56,419 bases of DNA from an uncultured Prevotellaceae bacterium (GTDB lineage Bacteria > Bacteroidota > Bacteroidia > Bacteroidales > Bacteroidaceae). Below are positions 1-7,901 of this stretch, in pieces (the stretch's first letter is position 1; each line of letters opens with the position of its first letter). The stretch lies in contig ONSV01000007.1 of NCBI GenBank assembly GCA_900320585.1, positions 1 through 56,419 of the forward strand, written 5' to 3'. The translations under genes were made by a program, and so were the position numbers. The notes below the pieces were generated by a model, which was not told where the DNA came from, did not search any database, and was given only the letters and a program-made list of their open reading frames with translations.

Positions 1-464
1 CGCTCCTCGAAAATCTTCGCTGCCTCATCCACCGTGCACTCCCGCCGCCTGATGGGGATGTCGGCCTCGATGATTTGCCGCATGCGCTGCTTCAGGGCAT
101 CCACATCCTGCTGCGTCACAGGATGGCCGAGCGTCATGTCGCAGTAGTAACCATTCGACACGGGGATGTCGATGACCACGCTCCCTTTGGGATAAAGGTC
201 GTGCACGGCCTTGCAGAGTACGAAGAACAAGGTGCGGGTATATGCGCGGTGCCCGGAGGGGTCGGTAATGTCGAGGAATTCCACGTCCTTGTTGTGATAA
301 AGGCGGAAGTCGAGACCGGTGACCTGGTTGTTCACCTTCACACTCATAGGCCCATAGGGCATTTCCAATCTCATTTGCGTAAAAACCTCAGAAAGTGTGC
401 TACCCATGGGGATTTCTACGTTTTTTTTATTATTTTTGCATCGGATTTTCAGTAATTCTCTCAT
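1..464 (-). CDS. Nucleoside (uridine) kinase with N-terminal TGS domain, 3' end outside window
   Basis: This is the N-terminal 154 codons of a gene that continues beyond the left edge. The product starts MRELLKIRCKNNK, then has a TGS-like beta-grasp segment with the motifs PMGSTL and YGPMSVKVNN (roughly residues 5-65). A threonyl-tRNA-synthetase-like second domain follows, with TDPSGHRAYTRTLFF and the start of the HPVTQQDVDAL region. This layout is known from Bacteroidetes proteins with a C-terminal uridine-kinase/PRK P-loop domain, which salvage nucleosides; that kinase part is not in the window, so the kinase call rests on family knowledge. The ATG at 464-462 is chosen because it opens directly on the beta-grasp strand. 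The gene diverges from the Na/Pi transporter gene across 94 bases. Confidence 0.75.
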   Translation of the reverse strand, partial: MRELLKIRCKNNKKNVEIPMGSTLSEVFTQMRLEMPYGPMSVKVNNQVTGLDFRLYHNKDVEFLDITDPSGHRAYTRTLFFVLCKAVHDLYPKGSVVIDIPVSNGYYCDMTLGHPVTQQDVDALKQRMRQIIEADIPIRRRECTVDEAAKIFEE

Positions 465-558
465 AGCATCTAATTTTTGTCGTTTTTCTGGATTTGCTTG
501 TAAAAGTAGTGAGAAAAAACGAAATAGGGGGTTGTTTTGAGGGAAAATTTTATGTTGT

Positions 559-2277
559 ATGTCGATTTGGATCGTATTTAAGTTGCTCGGTGCGTTGGCA
601 CTCCTCATGTTTGGTATGAAATCCATGAGCGAGAGCCTGCAGAAGATGGCCGGACCACAGTTGCGCCATGTGCTTGGTGCGATGACTACCAACCGCTTTA
701 CGGGTGTGATGACGGGTATGTTTGTCACCGCCGCTGTGCAGTCGTCCACCGCCACCACGCTGATGACCGTATCGTTCGTGAACGCCGGGCTGCTCACGCT
801 GTTGCAGGCCATTTCGGTGATTATGGGCGCACATATCGGCACCACCGTCACGGCATGGATCATGTCGCTTTCGGATGTGTTCAACGTCACCTATCTCATC
901 TACCCTGCATTCTTCATCGGCATCATCCTCATCTACCTGAAGAGCCGGCGCATCATGGGCGACTTCCTCTTCGGCGTCGCTTTCCTGTTTCTTGGCCTGA
1001 TTACCCTGAAAGAGACCAGTTTCTCCTTGGTAGAGGACCCCGTGACGGGTGCCACTATCAGCCAGTTCTTCCAGCAGTTCAACGAGCCTAGTTTCGGGAA
1101 CACCCTCTTCTTCCTAATCATGGGCACCATCCTCACGCTTTGCGTGCAGTCGTCGGCAGCCATCATGGCCATCACGATGACCCTCTGCTCCACCGGCGTG
1201 CTCCACATCGACCAAGGCATCATGCTCGTGCTCGGCGAGAACATCGGCACCACCATCACCGCCAACATCGTGGCCTTTACTGCCAACACCTCGGCGCGCC
1301 GTGCCGCCTTCGCCCACTTCATCATCAACGTCATCGGTGTGACCTGGGCGCTCATCCTCTTGCGACCTTTCATCTACCTCGTCTGCTCCATCGCCGGCTT
1401 CGACCGCTCCATCGGCACCGATGCCCCCGGCTTTGCCGCCAACCTCGCCCGGACCAGCATCGTTCTCGCCACCTTCCACACCCTCTTCAACATCACCAAC
1501 ACGTTGCTCCAGATTTGGTTCACTCCCTACATCGAGCGCTTCGTATGTTGGGCCATCAAGGGCAAGGAGACCGGCGAGGAGGAAGACTTCCGCCTGCATT
1601 TCATCACCTCGGGCATCATGAAGACTCCAGAGCTCTCGGTGCTTGAGGCACAGAAAGAGATACGCTCGTTTGCCGAACGCATGCAACGCATGTTTGGCAT
1701 GGTGCGGGAGTTGCTCACCGAGAAAGACGCGCAGCAATTCAGCAAGCTCTTCTCACGCATCGAGAAATACGAGGGCATCTCCGACAACATGGAGATAGAG
1801 ATAGCCAGGTATCTCGATCAAGTGTCGGACGCCCACCTGAGCGACGACACCAAGCACAAGATACGTGCCATGCTGCGCGAGATTTCCGAACTTGAGAGCA
1901 TCGGTGACTCCTGCTACAACATGGCACGCACCATCAACCGCAAGGTACAAGGCAAACAAGACCACTTCACCGAGAAGCAGTATGAGCAACTGCACCAGAT
2001 GATGGAACTCACCAACAATGCCCTGGAGCAGATGAACTCGTTGTTGAGCGGCAGGAAGGAGTCGTTCAACGTGAACCGCTCGTTCAACATCGAGAACGAG
2101 ATCAACAACTATCGCAACCAGTTGAAGTCGCAGAACATCAACGACATCAACAACCACGAATACTCATATAGCGTGGGCACCACCTACATGGACATCATCT
2201 CAGAATGCGAGAAACTGGGCGACTACGTGGTGAACGTGGTGGAGGCCCGCATGGGCATGCGCCAGAAGGAAGCCTGA
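559..2277 (+). CDS. Na/Pi cotransporter family protein with PhoU-like tail
   Basis: Inner-membrane protein of 572 residues related to NptA/YjbB sodium-phosphate cotransporters. It has the family's two inverted transport repeats: the first carries AAVQSSTATT (QSS at 61-63) followed by GAHIGTT (90-96), the second CVQSSAAIMA (QSS at 197-199) followed by GENIGTT (226-232). Hydrophobic segments fill about residues 1-335. The last 200 residues are charged and helical, resembling PhoU (an ISELESIGDSCYNMA stretch and a second EKLGDYVVNVVEAR stretch). Such proteins are thought to move phosphate with sodium, and some act in export. An upstream ATG at 552 is out of frame. The stop codon lies in a hairpin shared with the convergent sirtuin gene. 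Confidence 0.88.
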   Translation: MSIWIVFKLLGALALLMFGMKSMSESLQKMAGPQLRHVLGAMTTNRFTGVMTGMFVTAAVQSSTATTLMTVSFVNAGLLTLLQAISVIMGAHIGTTVTAWIMSLSDVFNVTYLIYPAFFIGIILIYLKSRRIMGDFLFGVAFLFLGLITLKETSFSLVEDPVTGATISQFFQQFNEPSFGNTLFFLIMGTILTLCVQSSAAIMAITMTLCSTGVLHIDQGIMLVLGENIGTTITANIVAFTANTSARRAAFAHFIINVIGVTWALILLRPFIYLVCSIAGFDRSIGTDAPGFAANLARTSIVLATFHTLFNITNTLLQIWFTPYIERFVCWAIKGKETGEEEDFRLHFITSGIMKTPELSVLEAQKEIRSFAERMQRMFGMVRELLTEKDAQQFSKLFSRIEKYEGISDNMEIEIARYLDQVSDAHLSDDTKHKIRAMLREISELESIGDSCYNMARTINRKVQGKQDHFTEKQYEQLHQMMELTNNALEQMNSLLSGRKESFNVNRSFNIENEINNYRNQLKSQNINDINNHEYSYSVGTTYMDIISECEKLGDYVVNVVEARMGMRQKEA

Positions 2278-2292
2278 AAGGTCAGGCCTCCT
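2267..2292. terminator. Hairpin overlapping both stop codons of convergent genes
   Basis: Bases 2267-2277 and 2282-2292 form an 11-bp inverted repeat with one mismatch and a 4-base AAGG loop. It covers the stop codons of the Na/Pi gene (plus) and the sirtuin gene (minus), so it could end transcription from both sides. There is no long T-run, which limits confidence. Confidence 0.45.
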
Positions 2293-2986
2293 TTACCAGT
2301 CGGTTGTAAAGAATCTTCATTCCCGCCGAGGCACCCATCTTGAGGTGCTCGAAGCGCTCCGTCTCAGCCACCCTCACATCGCCTGGGTCGATGAGGTAGA
2401 TGGGTGCGTGCCTGGGCACGTATCTCACCAGTCCGGCGGCCGGATAGACCACCAGCGATGTGCCTATGATGATGAAGATGTCGGCCTGCATGCACTTCTC
2501 CACAGCCACCTCGATCATCGGCACCGCCTCGTTGAAGAACACGATATGCGGGCGCAGCAGCGAACCGTCGCCAGCCCTGGTACCCACCTCCACCTCTGGG
2601 TTCTCGGGAGTGAGCGTCTGGATATAGCGCTCATCGTAGGGGTCGATGCTCGAGCACACCTTCATCAGCTCACCATGCAGGTGAACCACCTTCTTGCTGC
2701 CCGCCACCTCGTGCAGGTTGTCGACGTTCTGCGTCACCACCGTCACGTCATAATAGTCCTGCAAGGCAGCCACCAGCTTATGACCCTCGTTGGGTTGGGC
2801 GTTGAGTGTCTTCTTGCGCAACATGTTGTAGAACTTGGTAACGAGAGCGGGGTCGTTGAGCCACCCCTCGTGCGTGGCCACCTGTGCCACCGGATAGTCC
2901 TCCCACAAGCCGTCGGCATCGCGGAAAGTCTTCAGGCCGCTCTCCACCGACATGCCCGCACCAGTCAATATCACTACTTTCTTCAT
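2282..2986 (-). CDS. SIR2-family NAD-dependent protein deacylase (sirtuin)
   Basis: A 234-residue soluble sirtuin, expected to remove acetyl or acyl groups from lysines using NAD and to release nicotinamide. Visible motifs are the NAD-binding GAGMSVESGLKTFRD (about 9-23), TQNVDNLHE (85-93), the catalytic His in VHLHGEL (His104) and IIGTSLVVYPA near the C-terminus. The four zinc cysteines of most sirtuins are absent: only Cys111 follows the catalytic His. I recall this as usual for the Bacteroidetes branch of the family. The Tyr-x-x-Arg pair that favours succinyl-lysine in CobB/SIRT5 reads Y53-N-M-L-R, so the Arg is displaced by one; substrate preference cannot be called. Convergent with the transporter gene. 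Confidence 0.87.
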   Translation of the reverse strand: MKKVVILTGAGMSVESGLKTFRDADGLWEDYPVAQVATHEGWLNDPALVTKFYNMLRKKTLNAQPNEGHKLVAALQDYYDVTVVTQNVDNLHEVAGSKKVVHLHGELMKVCSSIDPYDERYIQTLTPENPEVEVGTRAGDGSLLRPHIVFFNEAVPMIEVAVEKCMQADIFIIIGTSLVVYPAAGLVRYVPRHAPIYLIDPGDVRVAETERFEHLKMGASAGMKILYNRLVKEA

Positions 2987-3132
2987 ATGCTTAAAGTTAA
3001 GGTTTCACATCCAGGAGCCATGCCCCCTTGCCTCATCCCCTTGTTTCCACAAGAATAGGCAAAGGATGAACAAACGGCATTCCGATTTATTAATAATGTA
3101 CAAAAATAGTATTTTTTCCACAAATTACACCC

Positions 3133-3160
3133 TTTCAATCGCAGAAAATGAGTAACTTTG
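3133..3160 (+). promoter_or_regulatory. Putative Bacteroidetes housekeeping promoter for the FKBP cluster
   Basis: TAACTTTG at 3153-3160 matches the -7 element TAnnTTTG. An imperfect -33 element (TTTC, 3133-3136) lies 16 bases upstream, closer than the usual 19. The start codon of the first FKBP gene is 40 bases downstream. Confidence 0.5.
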
Positions 3161-3200
3161 CCGCAATTTTTAAAATGCATTTTAATTCTTAAGATTTTTT

Positions 3201-3806
3201 ATGGACAAAGTTAGTTATGCCCTGGGCTTGGGCATTGGTCGCCAACTGGCCCAAATGGGTGCCACAGACCTCAATATCGACGATTTTGCCGACGCCATCA
3301 AAGATGTTCTGGCAGGCAACTCGCTGAAAGTATCCAACAAAGACGCACAGACCATTGTGGAAGCCTATTTCCAGAAGAAAGAGCAGAAGATGAACGCCGA
3401 CCGTGCCGTGCAAGGCAAGGTGGCCAAGGAAGCAGGAGAGAAATACCTGGCCGAGAACGCCAAGAACGAAGGTGTGGTGACGCTGCCCAGCGGCCTGCAG
3501 TACAAGGTGCTCCGCGAGGGCAATGGCCGCAAGCCCAAAGCCACCGACCAAGTGGTATGCCACTATGAGGGATTCCTCGTCGACGGCACCGTCTTCGACA
3601 GCAGTTTCCAGCGTGGTGAGCCCGCCACATTCCCCCTCAACCAGGTAATCACCGGTTGGACAGAAGGACTCCAGCTCATGCAGGAGGGAGCCAAATACCG
3701 TTTCTTCATCCCCTACCGTCTGGGTTATGGCGAGGGTGGTGCAGGCACACTCATCCCCCCATTCTCCGCACTCATTTTCGACGTGGAGCTCATAGAAGTG
3801 AAATAA
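3201..3806 (+). CDS. FKBP-type peptidyl-prolyl cis-trans isomerase, cytoplasmic
   Basis: A 201-residue Mip/FkpA/FklB-type isomerase that speeds proline cis-trans isomerisation during protein folding. Residues 1-90 match the helical N-terminal dimerisation domain (MDKVSYALGLGIGRQLAQMG and an alpha-helical KKEQKMNADRAVQGK region). Residues 90-201 are the FKBP domain with LPSGLQYKVLREGNG, GTVFDSS, VITGWTEGLQLM, IPYRLGYGE and LIFDVELIEV. No signal peptide precedes the N-terminal domain, so the product should stay in the cytoplasm, unlike its two neighbours. It is the first of three FKBP genes in a row, with 24 bases before the next, which suggests one transcript. Confidence 0.9.
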   Translation: MDKVSYALGLGIGRQLAQMGATDLNIDDFADAIKDVLAGNSLKVSNKDAQTIVEAYFQKKEQKMNADRAVQGKVAKEAGEKYLAENAKNEGVVTLPSGLQYKVLREGNGRKPKATDQVVCHYEGFLVDGTVFDSSFQRGEPATFPLNQVITGWTEGLQLMQEGAKYRFFIPYRLGYGEGGAGTLIPPFSALIFDVELIEVK

Positions 3807-3830
3807 TCATCAAAAAACAATAAGCAATTC

Positions 3831-4682
3831 ATGAAAAAATTATCAATCATCGCAACTGCAGCCATCATTGCCATGGCCAGTGCATCGTGCAACCACTCTC
3901 CCAAGGCAAGTCTTCATAGCGACATCGACACCCTGAGCTACGCCATCGGTCTGGCCAACGGCGGACAGATGAAGGGCTATATGCAAAGCCAAGGCATCGA
4001 CACTGCCTATATCGCCGACTTCGTGAGAGGTATCAAAGAAGGTACCAAGGCTGGCAACAGTGCCAGGGAAGCCGCCTACTTCGCAGGCTTGCAAGTGGGC
4101 TCACAGATGACCAGCGGCATCAACCGTGGCATCTTCGGCAACGACTCCGTGTATCATGTATCGACCAAGAACCTGGTGGCCGGCCTCATCGACGGTATCA
4201 AGGGCAACAAGCACATCATGGACATCGAGAAAGTGGGTCCGCAACTCGATGGCATGGCCGAGCGCGTACACAACAGGGTGATGGAGAGCAAATACAGCGA
4301 GAACAAGGAGGCTGGTGCCAAATTCCTCGCCAAGAACGCCAAGAAACCCGGTGTGCAGACCCTTCCCTCGGGTGTGCAGTACAGGGTCATCAAGGAAGGC
4401 AATGGCGTCATCCCCACCGACTCCTCTACCGTGAAAGTGAACTATGAGGGCAAGACCATCGACGGACAGGTGTTCGACAGCTCTGCCAAGCATGGCCAGC
4501 CTTTGGAGATGATGGTTCGCCAGAACATCCCCGGTTTCGCCGAGGCCCTCACCCACATGCCCGTGGGCTCGAAGTGGGAGGTTGTCATCCCTGAAGACAA
4601 AGCTTATGGTGGTCGTGAGATGGGCGGCATCAAGCCCTACTCCACCCTCATCTTCACCATTGAGCTTCTGGAATCGAAATAA
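3831..4682 (+). CDS. FKBP-type peptidyl-prolyl isomerase, predicted lipoprotein
   Basis: A 283-residue FKBP with a lipoprotein signal: a positive start, a hydrophobic stretch and a lipobox ending in Cys20 (ASASC). The mature protein should be lipid-anchored at the inner or outer membrane, facing the periplasm or surface. The N-terminal domain (about 30-165) resembles the Mip dimerisation domain (IDTLSYAIGLANGGQMK). The FKBP domain follows (LPSGVQYRVIKEGNG, GQVFDSS, NIPGFAEALTHMPVGSKWEVVIP, YSTLIFTIELLE). It likely assists folding of secreted or outer-membrane proteins. It lies between a cytoplasmic and a periplasmic FKBP, probable paralogues from tandem duplication. Confidence 0.9.
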   Translation: MKKLSIIATAAIIAMASASCNHSPKASLHSDIDTLSYAIGLANGGQMKGYMQSQGIDTAYIADFVRGIKEGTKAGNSAREAAYFAGLQVGSQMTSGINRGIFGNDSVYHVSTKNLVAGLIDGIKGNKHIMDIEKVGPQLDGMAERVHNRVMESKYSENKEAGAKFLAKNAKKPGVQTLPSGVQYRVIKEGNGVIPTDSSTVKVNYEGKTIDGQVFDSSAKHGQPLEMMVRQNIPGFAEALTHMPVGSKWEVVIPEDKAYGGREMGGIKPYSTLIFTIELLESK

Positions 4683-4713
4683 CCCATCATCCCTAAGAAA
4701 TGATGGCAAACGG

Positions 4714-4743
4714 TTGGCACCTGCCTTTCGGGGCGGGTGCCAA
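4714..4743 (+). terminator. Strong intergenic hairpin between two FKBP genes
   Basis: Bases 4714-4725 pair with 4732-4743 in a 12-bp stem (one G-U pair) around a 6-base loop. It lies 32 bases after the second FKBP stop. No T-run follows, so it may be an attenuator or mRNA-stabilising element that sets the level of the third FKBP rather than a full terminator. Confidence 0.55.
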
Positions 4744-4797
4744 TTGTTGAGAAAATACCCTATCATTCCAACAGAATCAACCAATCCACACATCATC

Positions 4798-5766
4798 ATG
4801 AAGAAAATAGTGTTGCTGGCACTCCTCTTCGCCATGGGTGCCTCACTCAATACCACAGAGGCAAAGAAGAAAAAGGAAAACAAGCCCACAACAGCTCCCT
4901 TAGTGCTTCAGAATGCCAACGACTCCATCAGTTATGCCACCGGCATAGAGATGACCAACGGGCTCATCCCCTACCTCATCAATCAGAGAGGCGTCGATAC
5001 CACCTATCTCTACAAATTCATCGAAGGTTTCGAGGCAGCCATCTCCAAGGAGACCAACCATCCTGAACTCAGCGCCTATGCCGCCGGTGTAGACGTGGCC
5101 CATATGGTAGGCAAAAACATGCTGGCCACAGCCAAAAGAAACCTGGCCGGCGTTGCCGACAGCCTGAATGTCGATGCCATCTACAGCGGTTTCCTTGCCG
5201 CGCTCAAGAAAGACTATACCACCTTCACCGACTCAGCTGCCCAGCGCTATGTGAAAGACCGCAAAGAGCAGCACGTCATGGCACTGAAGAAAGAAGGTGA
5301 GGAATTCCTGAAACAGACCGCCAAGCAGCCTGGCGTGACCACCCAACCCAGTGGCCTGCAATACAGGGTACTGCGCCAAGGCACGGGTCCCATCGCCACC
5401 GCCAACGACCAGGTGGAGGTGAAATACGAGGGCCGGTTGGTAGACGGCACCATCTTCGACAGCAGCTACAAGCGCAACCCACAGACCACCAAATTCCGCC
5501 CCACCGATGTCATCAAAGGCTGGACCGAGGCCCTTACCATGATGCCCGAAGGCAGCATGTGGGAACTCTACATCCCCTACGACCTTGCCTATGGTGAGCG
5601 CGATATGGGAGAAATCAAGCCCTATTCCACCCTCATCTTCCGGGTTGAAGTAGAGAAGGTGATCAAAGCCGAGGAGAAGAAAGCCGACACCCCGTCTGCC
5701 AACTCTCCAGCACCCACACCCCAAAAGAAGGTTACCACCCGGAAACCCGCCACTATCAAAAAATAA
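4798..5766 (+). CDS. FKBP-type peptidyl-prolyl isomerase, exported
   Basis: A 322-residue FKBP starting MKKIVLLALLFAMGASLNTTEA, a Sec signal peptide without a lipobox Cys, so a soluble periplasmic protein is predicted. An open frame extends further upstream, but this ATG is the one that begins the signal peptide and lies after the intergenic hairpin. Residues about 45-190 form the Mip-like N-terminal domain. The FKBP domain (about 190-295) has PSGLQYRVLRQGTG, GTIFDSSYK, VIKGWTEALTMMPEGS and YSTLIFRVEVEKV. A Lys/Pro/Thr-rich tail of about 30 residues follows. This third member of the cluster is separated from the helicase gene by only 9 bases. Confidence 0.88.
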   Translation: MKKIVLLALLFAMGASLNTTEAKKKKENKPTTAPLVLQNANDSISYATGIEMTNGLIPYLINQRGVDTTYLYKFIEGFEAAISKETNHPELSAYAAGVDVAHMVGKNMLATAKRNLAGVADSLNVDAIYSGFLAALKKDYTTFTDSAAQRYVKDRKEQHVMALKKEGEEFLKQTAKQPGVTTQPSGLQYRVLRQGTGPIATANDQVEVKYEGRLVDGTIFDSSYKRNPQTTKFRPTDVIKGWTEALTMMPEGSMWELYIPYDLAYGERDMGEIKPYSTLIFRVEVEKVIKAEEKKADTPSANSPAPTPQKKVTTRKPATIKK

Positions 5767-5775
5767 AGCATTAGA

Positions 5776-7779
5776 TTGAAAACATTCGAAGAACTGGGCG
5801 TGAGCGAAGATATTCGCCGCGCCATCACCGAGATGGGATTCGAGCAGCCCATGCCCGTACAGGAAGAGGTCATCCCCTACCTGCTCGGCATCGGCAACGA
5901 CGTCATTGCCCTGGCACAGACCGGAACGGGCAAGACGGCGGCCTATGGCATCCCTCTCTTGCAAAAAATCAACCCCGAGGAGAAAACCACCCAGGCACTT
6001 ATCCTCTCACCCACCCGTGAACTGTGCCTGCAGATCAGTGATGACCTGAAAGACTTCTCCAAATACATGACGGGAGTAAGAATCGTGCCCGTCTATGGAG
6101 GCACCTCCATCGTCAACCAAATCAACGCGCTCCGCAAGGGCGTACAGATTATCGTAGCCACTCCCGGCCGCCTCATCGACCTGATGAACCGCGGCGTGGC
6201 CCAACTCGACAACGTGAGCAATGTGGTGCTCGACGAGGCCGACGAGATGCTCAACATGGGTTTCTCGGAGAGCATCGACGAGATTCTCGAGGGCGTGCCC
6301 TCTAACCGCAACACCCTGCTCTTCTCGGCCACCATGAGCAAGGAGATCGAGGCCATCGCCAAGAACTACCTACACGACCACAAGGAGATTGTGGTGGGCA
6401 GCCGCAACGAGGGTGCCGAGCATGTGAACCACATCTACTACATGGTGCATGCCAAGGACAAATACCTTGCCCTGAAACGTATCGTGGACTATTATCCCCG
6501 CATTTTCGCCATCATCTTCTGCCGCACGAAGATCGAGACACAGGAGATAGCCGACAAACTCATCCGCGACGGCTATAATGCCGAGTCGCTCCATGGCGAC
6601 CTCTCGCAGCAGCAGCGCGACCTCACCATGCAGAAGTTCAGGCAGCACCTCACCCAACTGCTCGTGGCCACCGACGTGGCAGCGCGCGGACTCGATGTCG
6701 ACGACCTCACCCACGTCATCAACTTCGGTCTGCCCGAAGACATCGAGAACTACACCCACCGCAGCGGCCGCACTGGCCGTGCGGGCAAGAAAGGCACCTC
6801 CATCTCTATCGTCCACACCCGCGAGGTGAAGAAAATCAAGGCCATAGAGAAGGAGATAGGCAAGGCCTTCGTCGAGGCCGACCTGCCCACCCCCAAGGAG
6901 ATCTGCACCAAGCAACTCTACCGCGTGATGGACCAGATAGAGAAGACCGACGTGAACGAGGAGGAGATTGCACCTTTCATGACCGAGATCAACCGCCATT
7001 TCGAGTATATGGAGAAGGTAGACCTCATCAAGAAAATCGTGTCGCGCAACTTCGGCCGTTTCCTTGCCTATTACGCCGATGCCCCCGAGATAGAGAAACC
7101 CTCGCTCAAGGGCGAGCGGAAGGCATCGGAGCGTAAAGGAGAGGGCAAAGGCAAGTCGCAAGGGCACAGGAAGGCCGAACGGGGCTACCGCCGCCTCTTC
7201 ATCAACCTGGGCAAGGACGACGGCTTCTATCCCGGCGAGGTGATGCAGTTCATCAACAAGCACGTGAGGGGCCGCCAGGACGTGGGACATATCGACCTAC
7301 TGGGCAAATTCTCGTATATCGAGGTGCCTGAGAGAGATGCCGTAGCCCTCCTCGGAAAGGGCACGGCGGCGGACGCAGGGACAGCCGGAAACCGGCAGCT
7401 GCCCGTGGTGAGCGCGAAGACCGCCCCCAACGCCAGCGCCGCAACGAATATCCCACCGACTTCACCCACGACGATTTTGGCCGTTTCGAGAAGAAACCCA
7501 AGCGCCAACGTGGCGGCAGCGATGCACCGCGCTCGCGTAAGGGCAGCCGTGGTGCCGCCCGTGTGGAGAACGAGAGCACCGACTGGCGCCAGTTCTTCCC
7601 CAGCCGTACCCCCTCACTCAAGGGCGACGAGCCCGACTTCTCTGAAGAGGGCTGGGCAAGGCGTAAGCCGAAGAAGAAATAAGCATGACGTAAACGGCGT
7701 TTCTCGCTGTTGGTGCCTTCAACATCGAAACTCGTCGGACAAAACAAGAAATCGGGCGAAATCTATCATTTTGGGATAG
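5776..7779 (+). CDS. DEAD-box ATP-dependent RNA helicase, C-terminal tail frame-shifted
   Basis: An RNA helicase with the Q motif region (FEQPMPVQEEVIP), Walker A AQTGTGKT, PTRELCLQ, TPGRL, the DEAD box in VLDEADEMLNMGF, SAT, and motif VI HRSGRTGRAG. A DbpA/CsdA-type RNA-binding domain follows at about residues 470-520 (GEVMQFINKH, LLGKFSYIEVPERDA). It likely unwinds structured RNA in ribosome assembly or decay. The start is TTG at 5776, matching the expected N-terminus KTFEELGVS. After VPERDA (about base 7342) the protein turns to nonsense. Another frame downstream reads a believable basic tail, EYPTDFTHDDFGRFEKK to EEGWARRKPKKK, stopping at 7680-7682. The frame as read runs to 7779, into a terminator, so the gene is broken by an indel or small deletion. 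Confidence 0.85.
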   Translation: MKTFEELGVSEDIRRAITEMGFEQPMPVQEEVIPYLLGIGNDVIALAQTGTGKTAAYGIPLLQKINPEEKTTQALILSPTRELCLQISDDLKDFSKYMTGVRIVPVYGGTSIVNQINALRKGVQIIVATPGRLIDLMNRGVAQLDNVSNVVLDEADEMLNMGFSESIDEILEGVPSNRNTLLFSATMSKEIEAIAKNYLHDHKEIVVGSRNEGAEHVNHIYYMVHAKDKYLALKRIVDYYPRIFAIIFCRTKIETQEIADKLIRDGYNAESLHGDLSQQQRDLTMQKFRQHLTQLLVATDVAARGLDVDDLTHVINFGLPEDIENYTHRSGRTGRAGKKGTSISIVHTREVKKIKAIEKEIGKAFVEADLPTPKEICTKQLYRVMDQIEKTDVNEEEIAPFMTEINRHFEYMEKVDLIKKIVSRNFGRFLAYYADAPEIEKPSLKGERKASERKGEGKGKSQGHRKAERGYRRLFINLGKDDGFYPGEVMQFINKHVRGRQDVGHIDLLGKFSYIEVPERDAVALLGKGTAADAGTAGNRQLPVVSAKTAPNASAATNIPPTSPTTILAVSRRNPSANVAAAMHRARVRAAVVPPVWRTRAPTGASSSPAVPPHSRATSPTSLKRAGQGVSRRRNKHDVNGVSRCWCLQHRNSSDKTRNRAKSIILG

Positions 7780-7793
7780 ATTTCGCCCGATTT
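7749..7793 (+). terminator. Terminator-like hairpin after the helicase gene
   Basis: A perfect 19-bp inverted repeat (7749-7767 and 7775-7793) with a 7-base loop. It sits 66 bases after the helicase's apparent native stop at 7680-7682 and overlaps the end of the frame-shifted reading frame, which supports the view that the longer frame is not the natural one. Confidence 0.75.
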
Positions 7794-7869
7794 GTGCAAA
7801 TGCCGTATGGATTGACCATTGTTTCTATCCTTTAGGCAAATCCTGGATTCGGCGAGATAAAGACCTGTT

Positions 7870-7895
7870 CCACAAGCTGAGGTTGAAGCTTGTGG
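7870..7895 (-). terminator. Hairpin downstream of the S46 peptidase gene
   Basis: A 9-bp perfect stem (7870-7878 with 7887-7895) and an 8-base loop just past the stop codon of the minus-strand peptidase gene. It lacks a T-run on the minus strand, so termination is uncertain. Confidence 0.4.
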
Positions 7896-7901
7896 ATAAG
7901 G

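Noticed and set aside
4582..4797. An upstream extension of the third FKBP gene
   Set aside because: It overlaps the preceding FKBP gene and the hairpin; the ATG at 4798 opens a proper signal peptide.
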